A stretch of 62,656 bases of DNA from Lentilactobacillus otakiensis DSM 19908 = JCM 15040 (lineage in GTDB: Bacteria; Bacillota; Bacilli; Lactobacillales; Lactobacillaceae): the NCBI RefSeq assembly GCF_001434145.1, contig NZ_AZED01000011.1, positions 1 through 62,656 of the forward strand, given 5' to 3'. The first letter of the stretch is position 1, and each line of letters starts with the position of its first letter. Below, piece by piece: positions 51,391 to 60,156 of this stretch. Position numbers and translations under genes: made by a program. The notes beneath the pieces were generated by a model. It was not told the origin of the DNA. It saw only the letters and a program-made list of their open reading frames with translations, and ran no database searches.

Positions 51391-52293
51391 CTAATAACGT
51401 GCTTTCACATATTGGCCAATTGTTTCACCATTCTTGTGGGCACCCTTGATAATATTTCGAACATCCTGATCACTCATGGCATTGGAATCAACACCTGCGG
51501 CAGAAATCTGTTTTCTGGCACTGGCAACCTGAGCAGCCGTGATTGGCTTCCCATCGAGATCCCGCTCACCTTTAGTAACCGTGTATTCATTAGAACCTTT
51601 GTAGGCAGCTGCAGCTTTCTTCTCAGCAGAAGTCAAGCTGGCACCTTTGTCACCTGTCACGTTGGGATTGTTGCTGGTATTACTGTCAGAGGTGCTGGAT
51701 TCAAAACTATTTGAACTGTCTGAAGAGCTGCCTGTAATTGCACTGTTGTTCTTATCACGCAATGTTTCGGCTTTCTTCAAGATGTCAGCATAGTATTTCT
51801 GATGGATTGATTTATCAGAGAAAATCTTGTCCAACGTGCTGTTTGACTCGGTATACTGACCATTACCAGCTTGATCAAGCGCTTGGTCGTAAATCTTATT
51901 ATAGTTTTTCCGATTCTTTTGAATAGCGTTAATTTTGGTAATTCTCGCCTTGGCCCGATCAGCCAAAAGCTCATTACCTTTCTTGGTGTTGGCAACAGAT
52001 TGATACTCGCCCTTTGCCTCACCAAATTTGAGTGAATTAAATAAATCATTTGCTGAAATAAACGACTGTGTCTGATTCAGAACCTTATTCGCCTTATCAT
52101 CATTTGGCTTACGCTTCAATGCATTGGTAAATGATGTTTCAGCTGCTGTATATTTTTTATTTGAAATTTGAAGGCGGCCTCGCTGCATAGCCTCAGCGTA
52201 AATTTTTTCATTTTGACTATGACGGGCGTATGCGTAACCACCAACCGATGCACCGATCACAATGGCGATTACAATCCAGATCCATTTTTTCAA
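51391..52293 (-). CDS. Membrane-anchored TPR protein
   Basis: 300 residues. A single N-terminal membrane anchor (about 4-22) is followed by tetratricopeptide-like helices (about 30-180: YAEAMQRGRLQISNKKYTAA, FTNALKRKPND and related), a Ser/Asn-rich linker (190-215) and a charged C-terminal domain ending GQYVKARY. The C-terminal domain is outside the cell, as the N-terminus is short and positive. Function unknown, perhaps a scaffold at the cell envelope. ATG 52293 follows AGGAGG. Monocistronic. Confidence 0.75.
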   Translation of the reverse strand: MKKWIWIVIAIVIGASVGGYAYARHSQNEKIYAEAMQRGRLQISNKKYTAAETSFTNALKRKPNDDKANKVLNQTQSFISANDLFNSLKFGEAKGEYQSVANTKKGNELLADRAKARITKINAIQKNRKNYNKIYDQALDQAGNGQYTESNSTLDKIFSDKSIHQKYYADILKKAETLRDKNNSAITGSSSDSSNSFESSTSDSNTSNNPNVTGDKGASLTSAEKKAAAAYKGSNEYTVTKGERDLDGKPITAAQVASARKQISAAGVDSNAMSDQDVRNIIKGAHKNGETIGQYVKARY

Positions 52294-52487
52294 ATTGAAG
52301 CCCTCCTAATAAAATTTGTTCAGATTTATTATAACATTTTTGTCGAACTGACATTTTCGTGCAGGCGAATTGTTAGTCGCATGATTTGGCAAAAAGTTCT
52401 TTAGAGTCTATTATAACAAATGACTGATGCAGACTTTGAATGAAATCTTTGTTATATTAAATTTAAACGCTTGAGAGGAGCTTGGAA

Positions 52488-52868
52488 ATGGCAGACAGTT
52501 CAGAAGAATATATTAAACAGCACATGTTTGGCAATCCCACCGTAAAACCTGACGAAAAACGCGCCTTCCTGGGTAACTTTAGGGAACGCGTGGCACTGGC
52601 ACTTACCATTGGCCAGCTTCAACAAACTGGAACGACGGAGATGGTCACAAAGATTTTGAAAAATTATCCAGAATATCGACTGTATATTAATGGGCGAATG
52701 GATCAGGAATTAATCGACCCGTTCATGGATATTGCGATTAAAGAAAATTATAAATACACCATTTTGGTGCAAAATGGGATGCGGGTTGACCAACACTTGA
52801 GCCCCAATGACTTCGGATTGGTAGTCGCAAACCCAACCGAAAAAATTAAGCGTCGAATTTTACTATAA
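52488..52868 (+). CDS. yueI: YueI family protein (DUF1694)
   Basis: 126 residues, soluble, of the YueI family of Firmicutes. EEYIKQHMFGNPTVKPDEKRAFLGNFRERV is the family start, LTIGQLQ and LYINGRMDQELI lie in the core, and VAPxxGLVVA-type strands end it. Role unknown. ATG 52488 is 7 bases after GGAG, preferred over a TTG two codons before. An extended -10 (TG-T-TATATT) lies upstream. Single gene with terminator. Confidence 0.85.
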   Translation: MADSSEEYIKQHMFGNPTVKPDEKRAFLGNFRERVALALTIGQLQQTGTTEMVTKILKNYPEYRLYINGRMDQELIDPFMDIAIKENYKYTILVQNGMRVDQHLSPNDFGLVVANPTEKIKRRILL

Positions 52869-52914
52869 AAAAGGCCGGAACAAAAGTTAACACTTTTGCT
52901 CCGGCCTCTTTTTG
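52867..52914 (+). terminator. yueI terminator
   Basis: AGGCCGGA-CAAAAGT/ACTTTTG-TCCGGCCT stem with TTTTT. Confidence 0.9.
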
Positions 52915-53006
52915 ACTTGTATTTTTATATAGCACAATAAGATTTCACAAGCTATTTCTATGATTTACCCCTTGTCACACTTCCAATCAGTATGTACAAT
53001 CTGCCA

Positions 53007-53339
53007 TTAAATGACCATCGCAAGTAAAAATACTGCCAGCAATCCCAAAACAACCGAGATTGCCATGGACCGTGTCCAATAAGCAATCCCGATAACGATC
53101 ACTGCAGCAATCATCTCAGGTGCTCTGTTCACAAGTGTCACCGTGTATTCCGGAGAAATAAAAATATCTTTGACGACCAAGGCGGTAAACAAAGACACAG
53201 GTACATATCTCATCCATTCGTTAAACCAATTTGGAATTTTTCGAGTACGAAAAAACATTAGGGGAATTAAACGTGGTGCAAATGCCACGCAAAAACACCC
53301 TAAGACTAACCAAACATGTTGTGTCGTGTTCCATTCCAT
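53007..53339 (-). CDS. azlD: AzlD-type branched-chain amino acid exporter subunit
   Basis: 110 residues, four membrane helices, the small partner of AzlC. The helix FCVAFAPRLIPLMFFRTRKIPNWFNEWMRYVPVSLFTALVVKDI is the AzlD signature region. It starts 11 bases after the azlC stop codon, so both are co-translated from one transcript. The pair exports branched-chain amino acids or analogues. No Lrp-type regulator gene is adjacent. Confidence 0.9.
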   Translation of the reverse strand: MEWNTTQHVWLVLGCFCVAFAPRLIPLMFFRTRKIPNWFNEWMRYVPVSLFTALVVKDIFISPEYTVTLVNRAPEMIAAVIVIGIAYWTRSMAISVVLGLLAVFLLAMVI

Positions 53340-53350
53340 AAAGATAGCTC

Positions 53351-54142
53351 CTACTCATCAACGTCTTCGTCTGCGTCCTCAGGTGACCCAGCGGGGTTCT
53401 TCATCGACCTCAGCCAACCACTCTTTGGACGGTACTTTCTGATGGTTGCTTCGACCACGAATCCAATAAATGATGCAGCCAAAGTGGATAAAACCAGGCC
53501 CAATGTGGATTTGGTGATGACCATGAAGAAAGCAGCTAAGAATCCTGACAAGATACAAATTACAATAATCAATCCGTTCTTCAGCTGCATGACAATCATG
53601 TAAAGGAATAATGCAGTTAAAGCAAAGTGGACAATCGTTAAGTCGATGTTAATTGCACTACCAATCAGGCTTCCAATCAGGTTGCTAACAGTCCAAAAGA
53701 GCAGTGTCATGTGTTCAACGTGCAATGCTTCACGCGGCGTAAACTTCTTATCCGTTGAAAACTTCAAATAGTTCAATGCGTAGTTTTCATCATTCATCGA
53801 CGCCGCAAACAATGCGGTAAACCCAAGTGACTCCCCATGCAGATACTTAGAAAGACTGGACCCCAGCAACGCATAACGAAGTTCCAAAAAGAACATCATT
53901 AAGATCACCGAAAGCATTGGGGAATTGGTTGCCAGAAGTGAGGCGATTAAAAATTGGGCACCACCGGAAAAGACCATGATTGAAACCATCAAAGTGGTCC
54001 AAACATTAAAGCCGGATGCGTTCAGTAAAATACCGCATGCCAGCCCAATTGGAATGTAACTCAAATCTACAGGTAAAGAAGCATCAAGAATTCTTCGCCA
54101 ATACGGAAGCTTCTCCCTAGATTTTGCTTCAGCTTTTCCCAA
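53351..54142 (-). CDS. azlC: AzlC-type branched-chain amino acid exporter subunit
   Basis: 263 residues, about seven membrane helices. SYIPIGLACGILLNASGF, FSGGAQFLIASLLATNSP, LELRYALLGSSLS and MNDENYALNYLK are AzlC blocks. I start at TTG 54142 (MGKAEAKSREK) because GGAGGA lies 6 bases before; the 26 upstream in-frame residues have no support. The C-terminal tail is acidic (EDADEDVDE). An inverted repeat CACACAT-7-ATGTGTG (54169-54189) lies upstream and could be its operator. Confidence 0.88.
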   Translation of the reverse strand: MGKAEAKSREKLPYWRRILDASLPVDLSYIPIGLACGILLNASGFNVWTTLMVSIMVFSGGAQFLIASLLATNSPMLSVILMMFFLELRYALLGSSLSKYLHGESLGFTALFAASMNDENYALNYLKFSTDKKFTPREALHVEHMTLLFWTVSNLIGSLIGSAINIDLTIVHFALTALFLYMIVMQLKNGLIIVICILSGFLAAFFMVITKSTLGLVLSTLAASFIGFVVEATIRKYRPKSGWLRSMKNPAGSPEDADEDVDE

Positions 54143-54168
54143 AAGGATTCCTCCATTTAAACCCAACT

Positions 54169-54189
54169 CACACATTCGTAATATGTGTG
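54169..54189. promoter_or_regulatory. Inverted repeat upstream of azlC
   Basis: Arms CACACAT (54169-54175) and ATGTGTG (54183-54189), perfect, spaced by 7 bases, about 27 bases before the start. Candidate operator for a leucine-type or local regulator. Confidence 0.45.
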
Positions 54190-54269
54190 TAAAAATAATG
54201 TAAACACAATCCACATACAATTATATGGGATATGACGCAATTAATAAACACCTTTTGTGTAATTGAATT

Positions 54270-55535
54270 TTAAAACAGCCTCAATATCGCGCGCCATAAG
54301 CGAACAAAGAGATTGGCTTTTTTCACAGATTTGTCAGTAACCATCACAAACTTACCCGCTGAGTGGCCAATGTATTGCAATCGTTTGCCGCCAATACTCA
54401 AATGGGCATTACCAACCAGCGTCCCTTTTTTCGTTGGCGATGCCAATTTGGCCGGCTTATTCACATACTTCCCGCTAATCTGGCTTGCACGAGTCCCCTT
54501 ACTTGCCCAAACCCATTGATTCGATTTGGTAACAGGCAAAGTCGTTGTTTGTTTTCCATCAGGAATTTGCGCCTTACCCACTCCGGAAATGGTCGAACCC
54601 GCAGCTAGTTTAATCGGTCGTTGAGTAGTGTACACCCATCTCATCAGCTTGGCAGTCTGAATGAACCTTGCCGGATCACTGGCACTCTTGTTGCGGGCAC
54701 CTAACACCACGGTGATAATTCGATGTTTACCATTTTCAGTTGCTGAGCCAACAAAACTTGCACCAGCTTTATCAGACGTCCCGGTCTTAAGACCATCTAC
54801 CCGAACGCCATTTGCAATGCTGTGATCATCAATCAACTGATTGTGGCCAGTCATCTGGGTTCCGTAAAAGTTGGCCGTGGTTTGACGAGTGATATTTGTG
54901 ATGCGAGGAAATTTTTTCAAAATGTTCTTTGCCAATAACGCGACATCGCTTGCAGACAGTAGATTTTCTGCATTACCGCTCACATTTTTAAGTGCTAACT
55001 TACCGGTCAGCTTATTGGTTAGGCCAGATGCATTGTAGAATTTACCATCATGAATGCCAATGCTACGAGCCGTTTTGTTCATCAAGGCGGCAAATTTTGC
55101 AGGAGTCCCGGCAATTTTTTGCCCCAGTGCCAGAGCAGCGGCATTGGCAGATTCCACTAAAGTGGCGTTAACCAACTGGCGGACAGAATAAGACCGACCG
55201 GCTGTTAACGGAACGTTTGTCAGCCCTGAAGCGGTACTGAGTTTGGCAAGTTCGGCTGAGATTTTAACTTTGTCGCCCCACGCAAGCTTGTTCTGTTTAA
55301 TTCGCTGATGAACGATGTAAACCGTCATCAGCTTTGAAATAGACGCAATTGCTCGCGGCTCGTTGGCATTCTTTTGATACAGAATCTGGCCGGTTTGCGC
55401 GTCCACGGCAATCGCCGATTTAGCGTAAATATTGGGTGTTTCTGTAGCTTGGCTCTTAGCATCTACGCTCACTGACAGCGCTAAAACGCAAAAAAAGCCC
55501 ATCAAGGCTGTTAAAAATCGTAAACGATGCTTCAT
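54270..55535 (-). CDS. dacA: D-alanyl-D-alanine carboxypeptidase, membrane-associated
   Basis: A 421-residue S11 peptidase with signal peptide (about 1-26), SISK at 65-68, SAN at 129-131 and KTG at 250-252. The C-terminal beta domain (from about 290) follows, and the last 15 residues (ANLFVRLWRAILRLF) form an amphipathic helix that can sit on the membrane, as in DacA. It trims terminal D-Ala from peptidoglycan. Third gene of an operon with a response regulator and histidine kinase, 12 bases after the kinase stop. Confidence 0.93.
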   Translation of the reverse strand: MKHRLRFLTALMGFFCVLALSVSVDAKSQATETPNIYAKSAIAVDAQTGQILYQKNANEPRAIASISKLMTVYIVHQRIKQNKLAWGDKVKISAELAKLSTASGLTNVPLTAGRSYSVRQLVNATLVESANAAALALGQKIAGTPAKFAALMNKTARSIGIHDGKFYNASGLTNKLTGKLALKNVSGNAENLLSASDVALLAKNILKKFPRITNITRQTTANFYGTQMTGHNQLIDDHSIANGVRVDGLKTGTSDKAGASFVGSATENGKHRIITVVLGARNKSASDPARFIQTAKLMRWVYTTQRPIKLAAGSTISGVGKAQIPDGKQTTTLPVTKSNQWVWASKGTRASQISGKYVNKPAKLASPTKKGTLVGNAHLSIGGKRLQYIGHSAGKFVMVTDKSVKKANLFVRLWRAILRLF

Positions 55536-55547
55536 AAAATTCTCCTT

Positions 55548-56714
55548 TTATTCAGCAGCTTTTTTCTGACCCGGCTTACTTAACTTGTCGCCGTGTTTGA
55601 CTGGCAGATGAATGGCGAAAGTCGTCAAGCCTTCATCTGAGCTGACGTTAATGTAGCCGCCATGGAGGTCAATGATACTTTGTGCAATGGCCAGACCCAA
55701 GCCTGAACCGCCGGTATCCTTGTTCCGCGAGCTTTCCACCCGGTAGAATCGCTCAAAAATCTGGTCAAGCGACTTCTTTGGAATCTCTGGGCCGTCGTTG
55801 GCAACATGAATCACAACTTCACCAGGTTGACCACCCGTCGCACTCAAATAAATGTGGTGACCGCCCTTGCCGTACTTGATGGCATTGGAAATTAAATTGT
55901 TAAACACCCGACCGAGTTTTTCTGCGTCAGCTTCAATATACAATGGTTTGTTGGTTTCTTTAGCAGAAATCGCCAAATCGCTTTTATCAGCTTCCAATTC
56001 AAAACTGGCCACAAGTTGTTCCATCATTTGATTGAGATCAATTCGGCTGATTGAAAGCGGTGTTCCGGTTTGTTTGACTTTCGTATATTCAAACAGATTA
56101 TCAACCAGGGACTTCATTTGTTTGGCCTTAAGATAGGCGATCTCGGTATACTTGAGCAAATCTTCCTGACTATGATACTGCTTATCACGGATCAGTCCAA
56201 GGTAACCCAGAATAGAGGTCAAAGGTGTCCGCAAATCATGGCTGACATTGGTGATCAATTCATCTTTGGAACTCTCGATTGCCCGTTCTTCGTCCATGGA
56301 TTTAATCACACTATCAACCAAAGCATTGATACTCTCAACAACGGATTGGGTATTTCCGCTTAATTTGAACGGAATTCGGTGATTCAAATGACCGTTGGCA
56401 ATATAATGCAGTTCGCTGATGATGTGTCGCAGCTGCATTTGATGATAACGACGGATTAAGCGCCAATAAACAATTGCGGCATCAAACAGAACCATCAAGA
56501 CGATGAAGATATTTTCCCAGCTCCACAAATGCATGTGGTCTGGTCCGATAACAATCGATCGCTTGATGATAAAAATACCATCCCGCAAACCGGGGTTCGT
56601 ATAGATTGATTGGTTAATTAAAATGATAATTGAAAGGTTTAAAAGCAACAGTAAAATAACCGTCACAATTCCTTCCAGGAACAATTCGGTTTTTTCGCGG
56701 CCCGTCAGTTTCAT
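55548..56714 (-). CDS. Sensor histidine kinase (VanS/OmpR-type)
   Basis: 388 residues. Two membrane helices (about 14-34 and 66-84) enclose a small extracellular loop of about 30 residues, then a HAMP-like region, the H-box NVSHDLRTPLTSI with His159, and an ATPase domain with N-, G1- (DTGGSGLGLAIAQ) and G2-boxes. The small loop suggests sensing inside the membrane or by a partner. It is downstream of the response regulator and upstream of dacA, so a cell-wall signal is plausible. Confidence 0.93.
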   Translation of the reverse strand: MKLTGREKTELFLEGIVTVILLLLLNLSIIILINQSIYTNPGLRDGIFIIKRSIVIGPDHMHLWSWENIFIVLMVLFDAAIVYWRLIRRYHQMQLRHIISELHYIANGHLNHRIPFKLSGNTQSVVESINALVDSVIKSMDEERAIESSKDELITNVSHDLRTPLTSILGYLGLIRDKQYHSQEDLLKYTEIAYLKAKQMKSLVDNLFEYTKVKQTGTPLSISRIDLNQMMEQLVASFELEADKSDLAISAKETNKPLYIEADAEKLGRVFNNLISNAIKYGKGGHHIYLSATGGQPGEVVIHVANDGPEIPKKSLDQIFERFYRVESSRNKDTGGSGLGLAIAQSIIDLHGGYINVSSDEGLTTFAIHLPVKHGDKLSKPGQKKAAE

Positions 56715-56745
56715 GCGACATCCCCCATTTCAAAATTGATTCGAA

Positions 56746-57435
56746 TTAATGGGACTCAATCTTGTAGCCCACGCCCCAAACGGTTTGAATAACTTTCTCG
56801 CCGTTGGTAGCTTCCTCAATCTTGTCACGCAGGTGGCTCACATGAACCATGACAGTCTTGGCAGAAACGATACTTTCCTGACGCCATACTCGTTCAAAGA
56901 TTTCGTCAGCTGAAAAGACCCGGTTGGGATGGCTGGCAAGCAGGTATAAAATACCAAACTCTAAAGCGGTCAATTGAATCGGTGTGCCAGTGATCGTTTT
57001 AACTTCGTGAGAATCCTTGTTGATGGTTAACGGGCCGATGTCCAAAACATCTGGCGTGTCATTGGTGACATGCTCCTCAGTCCGACGAAGGAGAGATTTA
57101 ACCCGCGCCATCACTTCAAGGGGATTAAATGGCTTGGTAACGTAATCGTCAGCCCCACTGATGAGGCCTTGAATTTTGTCCATGTCTTCAGTCTTCGCTG
57201 ACAAAATGATGATTGGAATCTGGGAGTCTTTACGAACTTCCTTCACAACTTCAATTCCGTTCATCCCTGGCATCATGATGTCGAGGATCATCAAGCCAAT
57301 ATCTGATTCAGTTCGCAGACGAGTCAGCGCTTCTTGACCACTATAGGCAGAAACTGGCTCATACCCTTCGTTTCGAATATAGATTTCAAGCAGTTGAGCA
57401 ATTTCCTTGTCGTCATCGACAACTAAAATTTTCAT
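56746..57435 (-). CDS. OmpR-family response regulator
   Basis: 229 residues. The receiver domain has the acidic pair DDD (7-9), phosphorylation site Asp52 in MILDIMMPGMNG, Thr/Ser and Lys of the switch (SAKTED, VTKPF). The C-terminal winged helix is ALEFGILYLLASHPNRVFSADEIFERVWRQESIVSAKTVMVHVSHLRDKI. Paired with the kinase that follows, 31 bases on. It likely controls this operon including dacA, and it resembles VanR/PhoP. Confidence 0.95.
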   Translation of the reverse strand: MKILVVDDDKEIAQLLEIYIRNEGYEPVSAYSGQEALTRLRTESDIGLMILDIMMPGMNGIEVVKEVRKDSQIPIIILSAKTEDMDKIQGLISGADDYVTKPFNPLEVMARVKSLLRRTEEHVTNDTPDVLDIGPLTINKDSHEVKTITGTPIQLTALEFGILYLLASHPNRVFSADEIFERVWRQESIVSAKTVMVHVSHLRDKIEEATNGEKVIQTVWGVGYKIESH

Positions 57436-57632
57436 AATTTAATCAACCTCATTATCGTATTTACTATTATTTTATCATTATTATGTGCGTTGCTTTATCA
57501 TTTAGCATCCAGTTCTGATTCTACACTTTTTAACAAATTCGACAACCATACTTGAAATGCTACTGTAAGGCGTTTGCACAACGTTTACAAGGATAGCAGG
57601 GAAAGCTTAAGAGGAACTTAAAGTTGGGAGAG

Positions 57633-57769
57633 AGTGTGCCGAGCAACGGTTTGACACGCCAGGTAGGCTAGGCATTTCGTGGCCGTCGGAGAGCTAAGGC
57701 TTCTCTGGTTTAAATCCCGGGTTTGGATTTGAATCAGAGAATCTTAGATCGCAGTGTCAGTTGCGTCGA
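57633..57769 (+). repeat. Structured repeat, copy F1 (branched form)
   Basis: On the plus strand, CGAGCAACGGTTTGACAC (57640-57657) pairs with GTGTCAGTTGCGTCG (57754-57768) apart from small bulges. In copy C the same stem is TGATCCC/GGGATCA with the same flanking CGAGCAAC and GTTGCGTCG. Between the arms lies a second hairpin (57694-57747, CTAAG-TTCTCTG-AAATCC on the left). It is in the opposite genome orientation to copies B-E. Confidence 0.6.
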
Positions 57770-57790
57770 AACACGTTTGGAGTGTGACGA

Positions 57791-57881
57791 AAGGCGGTTT
57801 GCTTCCGGTGCATAACCTAGGATAACTTTTTGAGCTGCAGGCTCGGAAAGTTATCCTAGGCTATGCGTAGGAAGCAGCCTT
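57791..57881 (-). repeat. Structured repeat, copy F2
   Basis: A perfect long stem CCTAGGATAACTTT/AAAGTTATCCTAGG is extended by GCATA/TATGC, GCTTCC/GGAAGC and AAGGC/GCCTT. Its loop region reads TTTTTGAGCTGCAGGCTCGG, close to the family core TTTTGAGCTATGCTCCG. I read it as a second, inverted copy next to F1. The gap 57436-57989 contains nothing else that I could identify. Confidence 0.5.
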
Positions 57882-57943
57882 GAGGAACACGTTCTGGCTA
57901 TGTAAAAAGAAAAAACAAAGGGTCAATATCATATAGCTGCCAA

Positions 57944-57980
57944 ACAAAAAAGGCCAGGCAACCATAGTCGCCCAGCCAAA
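57944..57980 (-). terminator. Terminator of the oleate hydratase operon
   Basis: GGC-GGC/GCC-GCC stem with TTTTTT on the minus strand, directly after the His-rich gene. Confidence 0.6.
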
Positions 57981-57989
57981 CGCTATTCA

Positions 57990-58220
57990 CTATATTTCGT
58001 TATGCAAGCCTTCCCCATCCGTTCGCGTCTCCCTTACATAAGGCAGATCGCCAATATCTTCAAACGGATGGTCGTGGAAATGGCCTGGACCCATGTGTGG
58101 TCCATGACCGTGGCCGTGATGCATGTGGTGCATTTCATGAGCCATTCGAGCACCATGCATCCCAACTGCTACCCCAGTGATGAACAACAAGCTCCCTATC
58201 ACAATTGATTTTGCTTCCAT
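57990..58220 (-). CDS. His-rich small membrane protein
   Basis: 76 residues. One N-terminal membrane helix (about 5-20) with GVAVGMHGARMAHEM, then a His/Gly/Met cluster (HEMHHMHHGHGHGPHMGPGH) and an acidic tail. With 13 or so histidines in the middle it can bind metal ions, but no exact motif or known family is recognised. It starts 12 bases after the oleate hydratase stop, so it belongs to that transcript. Confidence 0.75.
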   Translation of the reverse strand: MEAKSIVIGSLLFITGVAVGMHGARMAHEMHHMHHGHGHGPHMGPGHFHDHPFEDIGDLPYVRETRTDGEGLHNEI

Positions 58221-58232
58221 ATTTGCATCCCC

Positions 58233-60002
58233 TTAAATCAATTTCTGATCCTTCAAAATTTCTTCCAAGTACGTTCCTTTGACATGCTTCAGTAACCGCT
58301 GGATAACCATTTTCTCAGGCGCACTCAGCGGCAATTCCAGCAGAGATTTTTCATCATTCAAATAGTAAACCGAACTGAGAATGGCCCGAATATCAAATGA
58401 GGAATCAAAGACTTCCGGAACGCCACGGTCGACATCCAAAAGTTGATAAACGGCTTCCATTGCAGTTCTAACCGAGTATTCAGTCGTGAAAACAGTATCG
58501 CGCTTAGTCTCGGCGAAGTTGCCAATGAATGCCAAGTTCTTGGAGCCTGCCGGAACGACTAACGGCCGATCGCCTGCCTGACGTGGCATGAAGTACGAGG
58601 TGATGTAAGGCATGTGGGCCGGAATCGTGTTGGCTGATTTGGCAATGTCTTCGATCTGATCTTCAGGTACGCCAATGTGATACAGGAACTCCTCGCAAAT
58701 TTCAATTCCTGAGCAGTCGGCGATCTTCTTTTGAACGTAATTACCTGGTAAGTCAGAGAACAAGCCGTATGTCCAAACAACTAATTCATTTGGTTTCTGC
58801 TGAGCAAAATGTGGCTGGCGGCTAACCGTCAATCCCATCAGCCAGTTCGAATCTCGAATCGACACTGGCCCACTGGTGACCAACTGGCCGCTGTGTGGAT
58901 CTTTTTTGGTAATCTTTTGGATGTAGGGAACTACCCGGTCATCGCTAAATGTCGTGGTCGCAGAAATGACCCAGTTAGCCGGTGGAATGTTTTGATAGAA
59001 CTTCTTTGGATGGCCGAAAGCCGGATCTTGTTTGGCCAGATTCTCCCAAAGTGTCCAAGCAGCACCAGTTGCGTGCTCCTTTGGTGCCGGATGGTCATTA
59101 TCACCATACGTGGTGCTTTCGGTGATTGAGCCATTGGTGATGAACACCAGATCATTTTCAGAAAGGTCAATGTTCTTCTCAACACCATTCTCCACAATTT
59201 CCAGTTGTGAGGCGACTTTTTGACCGTCAGACGTTTCAACAACGACATTATCAACTGTCGTATTGAATTGGAAACTCACACCGCGATCTTCCAAGTATTT
59301 GACCATTGGTTTGATCAACGACTCATATTGGTTATACTTGGTGAATTTCAATGATGACATGTTTGGCAATGTGCCAACGTGATGCACAAATCTCATCAGG
59401 TAACGGCGCATCTCTGCAGCACTGGCCCAAGGCTCGAAGGCAAACATCGTTGACCAATCCAGCCAGAAATTAGATTTGAAGAAGTCACCACCGAAAACAT
59501 CATTGATCTTCAAATTATCTAACTGATCTTCCGGTGTCATGACCAACTTGGCGATCTCTTCAACTGCTTTTCTGGATAAGGTAAATTTGCCATCGGTTGG
59601 AATTCGTTGGCCTCGTTTCTCGATTGCCCGGGCATGAGAAAAGCTGGGATCATCCTTATTCAGCCAGTAGAATTCATCCAAAACTGAAACATCAGGGTTC
59701 TCCAAACTCGGAATTGAACGGAACAGATCCCATAATGTTTCAAAATGCTGTTCCATTTCCCGGCCGCCCCGCACGATATACCCCTTGGCAGGATTATAGA
59801 TGCCGTCCATGCTGCCGCCAGGTAAGTCCAATTCTTCTAAAATATGAATATTTTCTCCCGGCATCTGCGCGTCACGAATTAGAAAAACGGCAGCTGCCAG
59901 TGATGCCAAACCTGAGCCGATCAAATATGCAGACTTCTGGTCCACTCCGATCGGTTTCTTCGGTTTCGCAAACGCCTCATAATTACCATTGGAATAATAC
60001 AT
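58233..60002 (-). CDS. ohyA: Oleate hydratase (myosin cross-reactive antigen family)
   Basis: A 589-residue FAD enzyme that adds water to the cis-9 double bond of oleate and other unsaturated fatty acids, giving 10-hydroxy acids. [20 protein letters not shown] is the FAD motif, [10 protein letters not shown] and [20 protein letters not shown] the OhyA block with the catalytic Glu, and [23 protein letters not shown] the substrate tunnel. ATG 60002 follows a short GGGGGC. A perfect cre palindrome is just upstream. The His-rich membrane protein follows in the same operon. Role: detoxification of host or plant fatty acids. Confidence 0.96.
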   Translation of the reverse strand: MYYSNGNYEAFAKPKKPIGVDQKSAYLIGSGLASLAAAVFLIRDAQMPGENIHILEELDLPGGSMDGIYNPAKGYIVRGGREMEQHFETLWDLFRSIPSLENPDVSVLDEFYWLNKDDPSFSHARAIEKRGQRIPTDGKFTLSRKAVEEIAKLVMTPEDQLDNLKINDVFGGDFFKSNFWLDWSTMFAFEPWASAAEMRRYLMRFVHHVGTLPNMSSLKFTKYNQYESLIKPMVKYLEDRGVSFQFNTTVDNVVVETSDGQKVASQLEIVENGVEKNIDLSENDLVFITNGSITESTTYGDNDHPAPKEHATGAAWTLWENLAKQDPAFGHPKKFYQNIPPANWVISATTTFSDDRVVPYIQKITKKDPHSGQLVTSGPVSIRDSNWLMGLTVSRQPHFAQQKPNELVVWTYGLFSDLPGNYVQKKIADCSGIEICEEFLYHIGVPEDQIEDIAKSANTIPAHMPYITSYFMPRQAGDRPLVVPAGSKNLAFIGNFAETKRDTVFTTEYSVRTAMEAVYQLLDVDRGVPEVFDSSFDIRAILSSVYYLNDEKSLLELPLSAPEKMVIQRLLKHVKGTYLEEILKDQKLI

Positions 60003-60034
60003 ACATATGCCCCCTTCAAAAAGCACATACACCA

Positions 60035-60048
60035 TGTAACCGTTTACA
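60035..60048. promoter_or_regulatory. cre site at the oleate hydratase operon
   Basis: TGTAACCGTTTACA fits the CcpA consensus fully and sits 6 bases after a TATAAT box (minus strand, plus 60054-60059), suggesting a roadblock to transcription. Confidence 0.7.
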
Positions 60049-60110
60049 GGGGTATTATAAACCCATCCTCAATGAGTGGGGTCAGATTTACCCAGCAATT
60101 TTGCGGACGC

Positions 60111-60148
60111 AAAAAAGCCTTGGCGCATCAAGCATCCAAGGCTTTTCG
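60111..60148 (-). terminator. pncB terminator
   Basis: GCCTTGG/CCAAGGC stem with a 12-base loop and TTTTTT on the minus strand. Confidence 0.8.
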
Positions 60149-60156
60149 TTAACTTA

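Noticed and set aside
57436-57989. tRNA or rRNA fragments in the structured gap
   Set aside because: The hairpins do not form a cloverleaf, no T-psi-C or anticodon arm was seen, and the parts match the structured repeat family.
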